Part shown: positions 17,089 through 27,279 of the stretch, one piece after another
How positions within the stretch are numbered: the stretch's first letter is position 1
Layout: each line of letters opens with the position of its first letter
NCBI GenBank assembly: GCA_035798135.1
Contig: JAPFBR010000001.1
Coordinates: forward strand, 372,001 to 436,000
Reading direction: 5' to 3'
DNA length: 64,000 nt
Source: Sediminicola sp035798135
GTDB taxonomy: Bacteria > Bacteroidota > Bacteroidia > Flavobacteriales > Flavobacteriaceae
Position numbers and translations under genes: made by a program
Notes under the pieces: generated by a model
Told to the model about the DNA's origin: nothing
The model's input: the letters and a program-made list of their open reading frames with translations, nothing else
The model's database searches: none

Positions 17089-20000
17089 ATGAGCAAGCAG
17101 AAAAAAAACTCTGAAAAAGAATTTGGATTATCATCCTGGGCCATTGATAACCCAAGTGTAATCTATGTTATGATCGGACTCTTTCTATGGATAGGGCTGT
17201 CCTCCTATTTCGCCATGCCCAGGGAGGATTTTCCTGAAATCAAGGAAACTAAGATCTATATAAGTACACTTTATCCAGGTAATACTGCCGAAGACATTGA
17301 GCGTCTGATAACCGACCCTTTAGAGGACAAATTAAAGAACGTAAGTAATTTGGTGGAAATAACCTCCACCTCCCAGGAAGATTATTCCATTATTACGGTA
17401 GAGTTTGATGAGGAGATTACGGTAGAAGCTGCCAAACAGAAAGTTAAGGATGAAGTGGATAGTGAAAAAGCCACTGAGGACTGGCCTATTTTTAACAATG
17501 CCAAGGTAGATCCCAACGTTTTTGATTTGAACCTTTCAGAGCAGTTCCCCATAATGAACATCAACTTTACGGGGGATTATCCCGTGGAAAAGTTGAAAGA
17601 ATTTGCTGAACATATGCAGGACGAAATTGAGGACCTGCCCGAAGTAAAACAAGTGGATATTAGAGGTGCTCAGGACAAGGAGGTGGAAATTGCCGTGGAT
17701 GTATACAAAATGATGGCAGCCAAGGTTAGTTTTGATGATGTTTTAGGTACCATCAGAAATGGAAATGTAACCATGTCCGCTGGAAATTTAAAGACCAGTG
17801 GTCAAAGACGAACCATCAGAATATTGGGCGAAATTGAGGATCCAAAAGAGTTGAATGATTTCGTCGTAAAATCGGAAAATGGGAATGCCGTTTATTTAAA
17901 GGATATTGCCCAGGTTACCTTTTCAGAAGAGGAGAAGACCACCTATGCCAGGGAATTTGGCGAAAGTGTGGTAATGTTGGATGTAAAGAAAAGGGCTGGT
18001 AAGAACATGATCGAAGCCTCAGACAAAATTAAGGCAATGGTCAAAGAGGCCAAAGACAACTATTACCCAACCGATTTGGGGATTTCAATAGCCAATGATT
18101 CCTCCGGTAGGACCTTAAATCAAGTGGATGACTTGGTCAACAACATCATTTTTGGAATTATTCTGGTGGTTACCGTGCTAATGTTTTTTCTTGGGTTCAG
18201 AAATGCACTCTTTGTAGGTTTCGCCATCCCTATGTCCATGTTTATGTCCTTTATGATCTTGTCATGGCTGGGATATACTTTAAATACCATGATCCTTTTT
18301 GGAATGATCATGGGCTTGGGGATGCTAGTGGATAACGGAATTGTGGTCGTAGAAAATGTATATCGACTCATGGATGAGGGGATGCCCCGTATAGAAGCGG
18401 CTAAAAAAGGGATTGGAGAAATTGCCTTCCCTATTATTATTTCTACGGCCACTACGGTTGCTGCTTTTGTGCCCTTGGGATTATGGCCCGGCATCTTTGG
18501 ACAATTCATGATCTATTTCCCAATTACCCTTTCAGTGGTCCTTGGATCTTCCCTCTTTGTTGCCATATTTATGAATTCTATGTTGGTCTCCAATTTTATG
18601 GATATTGGGGAAAAGGAACTGACCCTAAAACAATTAATACGGTTGAGCATCATCATGGGTGGACTAGGAATATTTATCCTAGTATTTGGGGGTACAGTAA
18701 GAGGCTTGGGTAGTGTTTTGATCGTTACCGCGGGAATGTTCTGGATTTATAAGTACTTCTTGAAAAAATGGGCCGTTAGTTTTCAAAAGAATACCATGGT
18801 CCGGTTTGAAAATTGGTACGAAAGAAGATTGGTTCATGCCCTAAGGGGAAACAATGTGTATTGGTATTTTGGGGCAACCGTGGCGATGCTTATCAGTGCA
18901 TTTATGCTCTTTGGAGTGTCCATTAGTACCCAAAGAACCAAAATTGAGTTTTTCCCGGATACCATCCCTAATGAGATTTATGTATATATAGAATACCCTC
19001 AAGGAACTACTATTGAAAAGACCAATGAACTGACACAGGATATTGAAAAAAGAGTATACACTATCATAAATAGTGATAAATATACTGATGCCAAAGGTAA
19101 ATTTAACTATCTCGTCGAATCTGCGGTATCACAAGTTGGTGAAGGTGCGGGCAACCCACAGACCGATGGAGGCTCTGCAGCAGAAATGCCACATCGTGGA
19201 AAGCTTACCGTTTCTATGAGGGAGTTTAAATACCGAAATGGATTGGATACAGAAGAGCTCCGGAAAAATATTCAGGAATCCCTTTTGGGCATCTACCCAG
19301 GAGTAGCAATTTCCATTGAGAAAGATGCAGCAGGTCCCCCAGCAGGTTACCCGATCAACATAGAACTACAGGGAAATGATTATGATGAGTTGATCAATAC
19401 TGCAGAGGATATGAGGAATTTCATCAATACTAAAAATATTGCTGGGATTGAGGAATTGAAGATCGATGTGAACAAAGGAAAACCTTCTATGCAGGTCATT
19501 GTTGACCGAGAAAAAGCAGGAGAATTAGGAGTTTCAGTTGGGCAGGTAGGAAACCAGTTAAGGAGATCTCTTTTTGGTGAAAAAGCAGGCATTTACAAAA
19601 ATGACGGAGAGGACTACAATATCAATGTTCGATTTAATGAAGAGAATAGATACGAAAAAAATGCGCTATTTAACCAAAACATCATTTTTAGGGATCCTGC
19701 AAACGGCCAGATCAAAGAAATTCCCGTTTCCGCAGTTGCTTCCCAAAGAAATACATCTTCTTTTAGTGCTATAAAACATAGGGACAACGAAAGGGTAGTT
19801 ACCGTTTATTCTGGATTGAAGCCAGGATTCACGGATGCCGCTGCCATTGTAACCGAAATTCAAGCCGAAATGGAAAGTTACAAAGCCTTGCCACAGGGTG
19901 TTCGTATAGATTATACTGGACAGATAGAGGAACAGAACAATCAAATGCAATTTTTGGTAGGTGCTTTCTTCACTGGTCTAGGTCTCATAATGCTAATTTT

Positions 20001-20562
20001 GATATTCCAATTTGGAGGTATTTCCAAACCCGCCATAATCATGATCGCCATATTCCTAAGTTTTATTGGAGTATTTGGTGGACTTATCATTACCGGAAAA
20101 CCATTTGTTATCATGATGACTATGATGGGGATTATATCCTTGGCAGGTATCGTGGTGAACAATGGAGTGGTGCTATTGGACTATACCCAAATCCTTATCG
20201 ACCGTAAAAAGGTACTATTGGATATGGACGATAGGGCATTACTAGCCAGGGATGATGTTAGAGAATCAATAATAAAAGGCGGAAAGGCAAGATTACGACC
20301 CGTACTGTTAACCGCTATTACAACCGTATTGGGACTGATCCCATTGGCAATAGGATTGAACATAGACTTCTTTTCCCTGTTTTCCGAATTTGACCCCAAC
20401 ATATATATTGGAGGTGACAATGTAATCTTCTGGGGACCATTGGCATGGACCGTAATCTACGGTTTAATTGTGGCCACTTTCCTCACCTTGATTATTGTTC
20501 CTGTACTATTCTTTATATCGTATAGGTTCAAGATAAAATTAAGGGGAATTCGTAATAGCTAA
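17089..20562 (+). CDS. RND efflux transporter permease subunit
   Basis: A 1157-residue inner-membrane proton-driven pump. It has the usual two halves, each with a membrane helix, a large periplasmic porter/docking region and a bundle of five or six helices. Landmarks are 'AMPREDFPEIKE' after the first helix, 'GLGMLVDNGIVVVENVYR' in TM4 and 'GIVVNNGVVLLDYTQ' in TM10. The TM4 pair is Asp-Asn and TM10 has Asn where AcrB has its key Lys, as in a sub-branch of the HAE1 family. The ATG at 17089 was chosen; a GTG at 17083 touching the previous stop adds two residues. It ends with a strong terminator at 20590-20625. Confidence 0.93.
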   Translation: MSKQKKNSEKEFGLSSWAIDNPSVIYVMIGLFLWIGLSSYFAMPREDFPEIKETKIYISTLYPGNTAEDIERLITDPLEDKLKNVSNLVEITSTSQEDYSIITVEFDEEITVEAAKQKVKDEVDSEKATEDWPIFNNAKVDPNVFDLNLSEQFPIMNINFTGDYPVEKLKEFAEHMQDEIEDLPEVKQVDIRGAQDKEVEIAVDVYKMMAAKVSFDDVLGTIRNGNVTMSAGNLKTSGQRRTIRILGEIEDPKELNDFVVKSENGNAVYLKDIAQVTFSEEEKTTYAREFGESVVMLDVKKRAGKNMIEASDKIKAMVKEAKDNYYPTDLGISIANDSSGRTLNQVDDLVNNIIFGIILVVTVLMFFLGFRNALFVGFAIPMSMFMSFMILSWLGYTLNTMILFGMIMGLGMLVDNGIVVVENVYRLMDEGMPRIEAAKKGIGEIAFPIIISTATTVAAFVPLGLWPGIFGQFMIYFPITLSVVLGSSLFVAIFMNSMLVSNFMDIGEKELTLKQLIRLSIIMGGLGIFILVFGGTVRGLGSVLIVTAGMFWIYKYFLKKWAVSFQKNTMVRFENWYERRLVHALRGNNVYWYFGATVAMLISAFMLFGVSISTQRTKIEFFPDTIPNEIYVYIEYPQGTTIEKTNELTQDIEKRVYTIINSDKYTDAKGKFNYLVESAVSQVGEGAGNPQTDGGSAAEMPHRGKLTVSMREFKYRNGLDTEELRKNIQESLLGIYPGVAISIEKDAAGPPAGYPINIELQGNDYDELINTAEDMRNFINTKNIAGIEELKIDVNKGKPSMQVIVDREKAGELGVSVGQVGNQLRRSLFGEKAGIYKNDGEDYNINVRFNEENRYEKNALFNQNIIFRDPANGQIKEIPVSAVASQRNTSSFSAIKHRDNERVVTVYSGLKPGFTDAAAIVTEIQAEMESYKALPQGVRIDYTGQIEEQNNQMQFLVGAFFTGLGLIMLILIFQFGGISKPAIIMIAIFLSFIGVFGGLIITGKPFVIMMTMMGIISLAGIVVNNGVVLLDYTQILIDRKKVLLDMDDRALLARDDVRESIIKGGKARLRPVLLTAITTVLGLIPLAIGLNIDFFSLFSEFDPNIYIGGDNVIFWGPLAWTVIYGLIVATFLTLIIVPVLFFISYRFKIKLRGIRNS

Positions 20563-20589
20563 GCGCTAAAATATTTTAAACCAAAGATA

Positions 20590-20625
20590 ATGGGCAGTAT
20601 AATCTACAATAGATGTACTGCCCAT
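20590..20625 (+). terminator. Intrinsic terminator of the tetR-TolC-RND operon
   Basis: ATGGGCAGTA and TACTGCCCAT pair perfectly around a 16-base loop and are followed by a run of six T. Confidence 0.8.
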
Positions 20626-20714
20626 TTTTTATTCAAGATCTTTAACTAAGCACATACCGATATCACCATTAGGATTATACATAAAAAGGATATTAGGTGA
20701 AATCAGAATTAAAA

Positions 20715-20740
20715 AAGGCCCGATGTGTATGTCGGGCCTT
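20715..20740 (-). terminator. Orphan intrinsic terminator, minus strand
   Basis: AAGGCCCGA and TCGGGCCTT form a perfect 9-bp stem with an 8-base loop. On the minus strand it is followed by six T, so it ends a transcript coming from the right, yet the SusD gene already has its own terminator at 21002-21026. It therefore points to a separate short transcript from about 20885. Confidence 0.6.
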
Positions 20741-21001
20741 AAAGGGTAGGGTTGGTATTTATGTCGTATATGAATGTTGGGTAAGGTGCTTGTCCGTATG
20801 TAGAAAAGGCCCATTAAAATGGCTATAAATCCATAGCTTAATTTCATTATGTCGTGCAATCTCAAGGATTTTTTAAATTTTGTACTATCCTAAATATACA
20901 ATTTTTTCAATTTCACACTACAATTAATTAACATTGAAATTTAGTTTCAAATTACATCCCATATAGATTGGCTTTAAAGATTTCAGTTCTTAAAAACAAA
21001 A

Positions 21002-21026
21002 AACCAGGAGCAAAAGTCTCCTGGTT
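21002..21026 (-). terminator. Intrinsic terminator of the susC-susD operon
   Basis: AACCAGGAG and CTCCTGGTT form a 9-bp stem with a 7-base loop, followed on the minus strand by a T-rich run. It lies 23 bases after the SusD stop codon. Confidence 0.75.
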
Positions 21027-21048
21027 AAAAGTAAATAAATGATTGGTT

Positions 21049-22353
21049 TTATTGATTTTCTGTAGCGGGAACCGGTACTGCACTAGGTACGTTATCCGTA
21101 GCCCTATCGTTTGGCAACTCAGCCAGTCTTCCAAATCTTCTCATATCAACCCATCTATGTCCTTCCCCATATAAAGAGTATCTTCTTTGAGTAATCATTT
21201 CATCTTCTAAATCCTGTTGAGTTGTGAATAATATGGTTGGAAGGCCAGCAGCGTTCCTAATTATATTAATTGCGTTCAAGGACTCATTAGGATTGCTTGT
21301 TAAATTTGCCTCAGCATATAAGAGAATCAATTCCTCATTTCTAATAACTGGCACATTATCTTCATTTGATCTGTATATCCAGACATCATAATTACCAACC
21401 AATCCAGAGGCACTTCTTGGACTATCACGAAGCACCACTTTATCCAATCGATTATCGTTAGCTTCTGCATCCGCTACATATCCTGCATGGGCAACCCTCA
21501 CGTTGGCTTCTTGATTCAAAGCTATAAACAGAGGGTTTGCAAGATCAGCTCCACTTAAGGAAAAGGTATGGTATACCCCTGTATTTAGGTCGCCGGCAAA
21601 ATCCATAAAAGATTCACCTAACAAACTTACCACATTGGAATAATTACCCCTGTAAGCTTCAACCCTAGCTGTTAGAGCCTTATTAAATTCCAAAAAGCCT
21701 CCAGGCGTATCAAAACCTGTATATCCAGATGAAAGTGAGAATGGAAAACTTGAACCCCCAGCACTTAGATCCGAACCAGCATTGTTCAACAGTTCAAAAA
21801 TGGCTGTTAAAGCCGTGGCATTATCTACTAATGGTCCCAAATTATCGGGATCTGAAACATCCAATCTTATCCCATTATCATGTTGGCTATTGGTCAACAT
21901 TAAAAGCTCATAGGCCTTTAAGGTATTTAAAACGCCTTTTGTTGCAGCAATTTCAGCTGTAGAAAAATCGGCTGTTGTATTCTCCAATCCTTCCAGCATT
22001 AGATTGATGTTTTTAACAGTTGCGTACCTTGATGCCCAAGCTGTAGTGGTATAGAAGGTATTATCATCCAAGTTCCCAACCACAACGTCACCTTCAAATC
22101 TAGGATCTGATGATGTAAAATAATAATATTCGCGTCCAAAAATACTCTGGACGTCCGTCTGTGTTGATAACCCTACCCTCATATCCGAAAGAACTCCAGA
22201 TAATGCTTGTGGGAGCTCACCTCTAGAAAGGTCTTCGGAAATTGAATTGGTACTTGCCCCATTTAAGCTTTCCCCACCTTCAAGTTCACAAGAGGTTATA
22301 CTCAAAGCACAAATGATCAACATCGCTTTACTAAATTGTTTTACTATTTTCAT
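21049..22353 (-). CDS. RagB/SusD family nutrient-binding outer-membrane lipoprotein
   Basis: A 434-residue surface lipoprotein that should cap the SusC channel and bind its substrate. 'MKIVKQFSKAMLIICALSITSC' is a lipoprotein signal with Cys at about 22, followed by an acidic ELEGGE stretch of the kind linked to surface export in Bacteroidota. The helical TPR-like body and the C-terminal 'LNAINIIRNAAGLPTI..' and 'DEMITQRRYSLYGEGHRWVDMRRFGRLAELP' are typical of the family, at a length slightly below average. It follows SusC by 20 bp. No degradative enzyme is adjacent, so the ligand is unknown. Confidence 0.92.
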   Translation of the reverse strand: MKIVKQFSKAMLIICALSITSCELEGGESLNGASTNSISEDLSRGELPQALSGVLSDMRVGLSTQTDVQSIFGREYYYFTSSDPRFEGDVVVGNLDDNTFYTTTAWASRYATVKNINLMLEGLENTTADFSTAEIAATKGVLNTLKAYELLMLTNSQHDNGIRLDVSDPDNLGPLVDNATALTAIFELLNNAGSDLSAGGSSFPFSLSSGYTGFDTPGGFLEFNKALTARVEAYRGNYSNVVSLLGESFMDFAGDLNTGVYHTFSLSGADLANPLFIALNQEANVRVAHAGYVADAEANDNRLDKVVLRDSPRSASGLVGNYDVWIYRSNEDNVPVIRNEELILLYAEANLTSNPNESLNAINIIRNAAGLPTILFTTQQDLEDEMITQRRYSLYGEGHRWVDMRRFGRLAELPNDRATDNVPSAVPVPATENQ

Positions 22354-22373
22354 TATGCTATTTTATTAAATTA

Positions 22374-25346
22374 TTAAAATTGTGCAGATAGATTGAACAT
22401 GTATCTCTTTGAAGATGGGAAAGGAGTTACCTCTACCCCTGTCGACAATCCATTTCCTCCAAAGTTAGATACCTCAGGATCATAACTGTTGTAGTCAAAA
22501 ATATTGACCAGGTTAATACCAGAGAATCCTACCCTAACATTGGAAATAGTCTCTCCGAACCATTTGGATAGTTGGGTTTTTGGAATAGTATAATACAATC
22601 CAACTTCCCTAAGCCTGATATAGCTTGCGTCTTCCACAAAAGGAGTAGCATTACCAGCAAAAAGACCGTTATTGATTCTGTAATCCCCATTTCTTATTAG
22701 ACCATCAGGATCTACATTGAAATCATCAAAATCTGCACTTGTTCCTCCAAAATCTGAAAGTAATTTAGTTAAGTTAATATTATCACCTCCTTTTTTCCAA
22801 TGCCATAAGAATGACAAAGAGAAATCTTTATATTGGACATCGTTGGTCCAGGACATTTGAAAATCTGGTTCTGCATCACCAAGTTTTACCAAATCACCAT
22901 CTACATTGTTTCCAACAATCTGTGTAACACTTTTTCCTTCTTCGATTCTAAAGGTTCCCAAACTAGTTCCAAATCCACCAGTATTGTAAGCGGGAACGTT
23001 CATTTTAACCATTTTGGATTTATTCTTATACCAAATGATTCCGGAATCCCATGCAAAGTCAGTTTTCTTGACTATAGCTGCATTTAGTCCAATTTCAATA
23101 CCTTTATTTTCCAATTCACCTGCATTGGCCCATTTAGTAGAAAAACCAGATGACGGTTCCGTATTAGCCAATAATAGAAGGTCCTGCACGTTTTTCTTAT
23201 ACCATGTAAATTCTAAAGACAACCGATCATTTAGCATCCCTGCATCAAAACCTACTTCTAATTCCTTTTGTCTTTCTGGAGTAATGTTAGGATTACCAAG
23301 GGTTCCTGGCACCACGATACCTACGTTGCCATCAATCAGGGTACTTTGGTACACTGTGTACAATGAACCAAAAGCGGCAAATGTTCCGGCCTCTCCATAA
23401 GCTGATCTTACTTTCAACCTATTCAAAAAACCTTCTTGATTCCAAAAGTCAAAATTGTTAAGGTTCACTGCCAATGAGGCCTTTGGATAGTAGAAGAATT
23501 GATTGATATCCCCGTTATTGGTAGATTTATCACCTCTTAACCCTAAAGTTCCAATTAATTTATCCTGATAGTTAACTGCCTCTTGAACAAAGAATCCAAA
23601 ATCCTCTTGCTCCAACCTGTTTTGATTAACGGTCTGGTTCGCTCCTTGATCAACATTGGTTTCAGAAGCTATCAAATCAGACGCAACCACTCTAAGTATA
23701 TTTCTGGAAAACTGTTCGTTTGTAGCCCCCAGCTGTGTGTTGAATGACAATCCATTATCTGTATTATAATCATGAACCAAAAATGAAGAGTAATTGGCAT
23801 TTTGATTGGAAGTAGTCGTAATTGCAGATACTCCGTTTAAACCACCTTGATCTAACCTTTGGAATTGAAGTTCCTTTGGAAATATTACCGTTGCAGTCAT
23901 GGAATACGTGTCAATACCAGCTTTGGTGACCAACTTTAAACTTGAATTGTCCTTAACGAACAAATTAATATCCAATGTTCCACCCATGATAAACCTGTTG
24001 ACTTTCTCATTGTTTGTCATCAAGTCTCTAGTCTGCAATGGATTTGAAGAGTTATTTGGGTGATCAGGATAGTTGCCGTTTGCATCAGGCAATAAAGAAT
24101 CCCAAGGTCTTGTACTGGTTAGTGCAACCCCTAATGTTGTTCCCGAGTTATCGTTATTAAAAAAGCCTCTGTCAGCAGAAGAATTGATATAATTTGTACT
24201 CAAGGACAACTTAATAAAATCTGTAAACCTATGGTCCAAATTCAATCTAAACGAAGTCTTTTTATAACCCGTATTTTTAACAATACCTTTCTCATCATCA
24301 TGAGTCAGTCCCGTGAAAAAGGTAGTCCTGTCAGACCCCCCAGATGCACTTAAATTGGTATTTGTAATAAATCCTTTTTCCCCATAGATCTCATTTTCAT
24401 AATCCCTTAAGGTGCCTGCAGCTTCTGCAGCAGAAAAAAGTGCTCCTTCACCAAAAGCCTCTTCAGCCAAATCAAAATCCCAATCTCTTTGCCCCTGTAA
24501 GTTTATGGCCTCACTAAATCCAAGACCTTGAGAGAAATTTAGTCTTGTTTTGCCAGCCTTACCTTTTTTGGTAGTTATGATAATAACACCAGCGGCCCCT
24601 CTAGAACCATAAATGGCAGAAGCTGAAGCTCCTTTTAAAATCTCTACATTCTCTATATCTTGAGGGTTAATATCTGCAATCCTATTAGATGCGTTATCCT
24701 GGGAAGAAGCATTTCCTCCTCCTGAGGCTTTGGAAACGGCATTTAAACCTCCAGAGGAGATACTACTGTTATCCAAATAAACACCATCGATAATATAAAG
24801 AGGTTGTGAGTTACCATTAATGGAGGTTACCCCTCTAAATTTTATTGACATTCCCCCACCTGGTGCACCTGAATTAGATGTGACTTGTGCCCCTGTGAAT
24901 TTTCCTGCTAAAGCACCATCCAACGTTCTTGGAGGTGTTGTGCCAGTAAGAGCTTCGGCGGAGACAGTTGCAACCGCATTCGCCAAATTCTTTCTTTTTA
25001 CCGTTGATGCCAAACCAGAAACAACTACTTCATCCAATCCAGTTGCTGACTCTCCCATCAAAACATTTAAAGTTGTTGAAGAATTTATAGTTTGGGATAC
25101 TGTTTCATATCCTATATAAGAAAATACCAACGTAGCAGGAAATATTGATACTTCAATTTCATAATTCCCATCAAAATCTGACATGGTACCCTGGGTGGTA
25201 CCTTTGACCAACACATTGACCCCTGGCAGTGGCCCACCAAGACTTGCATCCGTTATAGTTCCCTTTACAACAGCCTGGGCAAAAATTAGTCCCGGTAGCC
25301 ATAAAAGCAATAAAAAAAGTGTTTTTTTAATAAAAGTCTGTTCCAT
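22374..25346 (-). CDS. SusC/RagA family TonB-linked outer-membrane protein
   Basis: A 990-residue TonB-dependent importer. A signal peptide ends near residue 24 (LIFAQ). Residues 25-100 form the carboxypeptidase-like domain ('VVKGTITDASLGGPLPGVNVLVKGT'), then the TonB box region 'LDEVVVSG' at 104-111, then the plug ('IENVEILKGASASAIYGSRGAAGVIIITTKKGK') and a 22-strand barrel ending '..RYMFNLSAQF'. It is the first gene of the pair with SusD. No sigma/anti-sigma pair or hybrid sensor is next to it. Substrate unknown; the mid-barrel 'ANAGELENKGIEIGLNA' is a standard motif. Confidence 0.94.
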   Translation of the reverse strand: MEQTFIKKTLFLLLLWLPGLIFAQAVVKGTITDASLGGPLPGVNVLVKGTTQGTMSDFDGNYEIEVSIFPATLVFSYIGYETVSQTINSSTTLNVLMGESATGLDEVVVSGLASTVKRKNLANAVATVSAEALTGTTPPRTLDGALAGKFTGAQVTSNSGAPGGGMSIKFRGVTSINGNSQPLYIIDGVYLDNSSISSGGLNAVSKASGGGNASSQDNASNRIADINPQDIENVEILKGASASAIYGSRGAAGVIIITTKKGKAGKTRLNFSQGLGFSEAINLQGQRDWDFDLAEEAFGEGALFSAAEAAGTLRDYENEIYGEKGFITNTNLSASGGSDRTTFFTGLTHDDEKGIVKNTGYKKTSFRLNLDHRFTDFIKLSLSTNYINSSADRGFFNNDNSGTTLGVALTSTRPWDSLLPDANGNYPDHPNNSSNPLQTRDLMTNNEKVNRFIMGGTLDINLFVKDNSSLKLVTKAGIDTYSMTATVIFPKELQFQRLDQGGLNGVSAITTTSNQNANYSSFLVHDYNTDNGLSFNTQLGATNEQFSRNILRVVASDLIASETNVDQGANQTVNQNRLEQEDFGFFVQEAVNYQDKLIGTLGLRGDKSTNNGDINQFFYYPKASLAVNLNNFDFWNQEGFLNRLKVRSAYGEAGTFAAFGSLYTVYQSTLIDGNVGIVVPGTLGNPNITPERQKELEVGFDAGMLNDRLSLEFTWYKKNVQDLLLLANTEPSSGFSTKWANAGELENKGIEIGLNAAIVKKTDFAWDSGIIWYKNKSKMVKMNVPAYNTGGFGTSLGTFRIEEGKSVTQIVGNNVDGDLVKLGDAEPDFQMSWTNDVQYKDFSLSFLWHWKKGGDNINLTKLLSDFGGTSADFDDFNVDPDGLIRNGDYRINNGLFAGNATPFVEDASYIRLREVGLYYTIPKTQLSKWFGETISNVRVGFSGINLVNIFDYNSYDPEVSNFGGNGLSTGVEVTPFPSSKRYMFNLSAQF

Positions 25347-25491
25347 ATTTAAAAGGTTTTGTTATTATAATGCCCAATCTAACTAAATTTTGTGATGAAA
25401 TTCACGAATATTTAAGGATTAACTAAATTATTATTTTTAGAAATTATGAACTACAAGCCATCTTAATGTTTCAGCTTACCCCGATACTTCT

Positions 25492-25499
25492 TACATTTG
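25492..25499 (+). promoter_or_regulatory. Promoter -7 box of aspS
   Basis: TACATTTG, a perfect TAnnTTTG element, lies 22 bases before the aspS ATG. The -33 element is weak. Confidence 0.5.
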
Positions 25500-25521
25500 C
25501 CAATCAATTAAGCTATTGCAA

Positions 25522-27276
25522 ATGTATAGAAATCAAACCTGTGGCCAATTAAGGTTATCAGACATAAATAAAGAAGTAGTCCTCTCCGGATGGGTGCAAA
25601 AAGTAAGGGATAAAGGATTTATGATGTGGGTCGATCTTAGGGACCGTTATGGCATCACCCAATTAATTTTTGATGAGGAACGCACCTCAAAAGAAATTAT
25701 GGAACAGGCTAGGTCCTTAGGCAGGGAGTTTGTGATCCAGATTCATGGTAAGGTAATAGAACGATCCTCCAAAAACCCCAATATGTCCACTGGGGATATC
25801 GAAATTTTGGTATCCAACCTTGTTATACTGAACAAATCCTTGCTTCCGCCGTTTACCATAGAAGACCAGACAGACGGTGGTGAAGATATCCGTATGAAAT
25901 ACCGCTACTTGGATATTCGTAGAAATCCAGTGAAAAACAATCTTATTTTCAGGCATAAAGTTACCATGGAGGTAAGGAAATACCTTTCAGACCAAGCCTT
26001 CATTGAAGTGGAGACCCCTTATCTTATAAAATCCACTCCAGAAGGGGCAAGGGATTTTGTGGTTCCAAGTAGAATGAACGAAGGTCAGTTTTATGCCCTT
26101 CCCCAATCGCCCCAAACCTTTAAGCAGTTGTTAATGGTAGGGGGAATGGACAAATATTTCCAAATTGTAAAATGTTTTAGGGACGAGGATCTAAGAGCAG
26201 ACCGTCAACCTGAATTTACACAGATCGACTGTGAAATGGCCTTTGTTGAACAGGAAGATATATTAAATGTGTTCGAAGGACTGACGAGACATCTTCTGAA
26301 AGAAATTAAAGGGGTTGAAATCGGAGAATTTCCTCGTATGACCTATGATGATGCCATGCAGAAATACGGAAACGATAAGCCCGACATTCGTTTTGGAATG
26401 GAGTTTGGAGAATTGAACGCTGTGGCCCAACAGAAGGATTTTGCCATCTTTAATGATGCGGAACTGGTTGTGGGAATTGCAGTTCCAGGAGGAGCAGCTT
26501 ACACGAGAAAAGAAATTGATGCCCTTACTGACTGGGTAAGAAGACCCCAAGTTGGGGCCAAAGGCATGGTCTATGTTAAATATAACGAGGACGGAAGTTT
26601 TAAATCTTCCGTTGATAAGTTCTATGATGAAAAAGATCTTTCGCTATGGGCAAGGGCAACCAATGCCCAACCAGGGGATCTTATCTGTGTGTTATCTGGG
26701 GACACGCTAAAGACAAGGACGCAGTTGAGTGCTTTACGAATGGAACTGGCACAACGTTTAGGGTTGAGGAACAAAGATGAATTCGCGCCGTTATGGGTGA
26801 TAGATTTTCCATTGTTGGAATTGGATGAGGAAACTGGACATTACCATGCCATGCACCATCCTTTTACCTCCCCAAAACCTGGGCAAATGGAATTGTTGGA
26901 TAGTGATCCGGGAGCCGTAAAGGCCAATGCGTATGACCTAGTCTTAAATGGAAATGAAATAGGGGGTGGATCTATCCGTATCCACGATAAGGAAACGCAA
27001 GCAACCATGTTCAGGCATTTAGGTTTCACCGAAGAAGAAGCAAAGGCCCAATTTGGGTTCTTGATGGATGCCTTTCAATACGGTGCCCCTCCCCACGGTG
27101 GGTTAGCGTTTGGACTTGATAGATTGGTAGCTATCTTGGGCGGACAGGAAACAATCAGGGACTTTATTGCCTTTCCAAAAAATAATAGCGGTAGGGATGT
27201 GATGATAGATGCTCCTGCCTTTATAGATGAGGCTCAATTAAAAGAATTAAATCTTAAATTAGATATTCAATCATAA
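25522..27276 (+). CDS. aspS: Aspartate--tRNA ligase
   Basis: A 584-residue class II aminoacyl-tRNA synthetase that charges tRNA-Asp. An N-terminal OB-fold anticodon domain (residues 1-110, 'VVLSGWVQKVRDKGFMMWVDLRDRYG') precedes the catalytic core with motif 2 'FQIVKCFRDEDLRADRQPEFTQIDCEM', an inserted GAD domain around 290-410 and motif 3 'GGLAFGLDRLVAILGG' near the end. The bacterial-type GAD insert and length are normal. The ATG at 25522 was chosen; a TTG two codons upstream is unlikely. A terminator follows at 27280-27309. Confidence 0.97.
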   Translation: MYRNQTCGQLRLSDINKEVVLSGWVQKVRDKGFMMWVDLRDRYGITQLIFDEERTSKEIMEQARSLGREFVIQIHGKVIERSSKNPNMSTGDIEILVSNLVILNKSLLPPFTIEDQTDGGEDIRMKYRYLDIRRNPVKNNLIFRHKVTMEVRKYLSDQAFIEVETPYLIKSTPEGARDFVVPSRMNEGQFYALPQSPQTFKQLLMVGGMDKYFQIVKCFRDEDLRADRQPEFTQIDCEMAFVEQEDILNVFEGLTRHLLKEIKGVEIGEFPRMTYDDAMQKYGNDKPDIRFGMEFGELNAVAQQKDFAIFNDAELVVGIAVPGGAAYTRKEIDALTDWVRRPQVGAKGMVYVKYNEDGSFKSSVDKFYDEKDLSLWARATNAQPGDLICVLSGDTLKTRTQLSALRMELAQRLGLRNKDEFAPLWVIDFPLLELDEETGHYHAMHHPFTSPKPGQMELLDSDPGAVKANAYDLVLNGNEIGGGSIRIHDKETQATMFRHLGFTEEEAKAQFGFLMDAFQYGAPPHGGLAFGLDRLVAILGGQETIRDFIAFPKNNSGRDVMIDAPAFIDEAQLKELNLKLDIQS

Positions 27277-27279
27277 CCT

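Larger units (their letters stand above)
20563..21048. other. Intergenic region with three hairpins and a possible short minus-strand transcript
   Basis: These 486 bases hold the terminator of the RND operon, a second terminator read from the minus strand at 20715-20740, and the terminator of the SusC/SusD operon at 21002-21026. A minus-strand TATATTTA box at 20891-20898 and an ATG at 20847 suggest a short transcript that ends at 20711. The reading frame starting 'MKLSYGFIAILMGLFYI' has no stop before the hairpin, so a protein is doubtful. Confidence 0.4.

Noticed and set aside
18120..18509. Antisense frame inside the RND pump gene
   Set aside because: Mirror of the membrane segment of the pump; no independent support.
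18300..20200. Loss of the proton-relay residues in the RND pump (Asn for Lys in TM10)
   Set aside because: The same Asp-Asn and Asn pattern occurs in a known branch of RND pumps, so it is not evidence of an inactive protein.
20629..20865. 78-codon minus-strand frame between RND and SusD
   Set aside because: It runs straight through a strong intrinsic terminator, so a full-length protein is unlikely; described as a possible short transcript instead.
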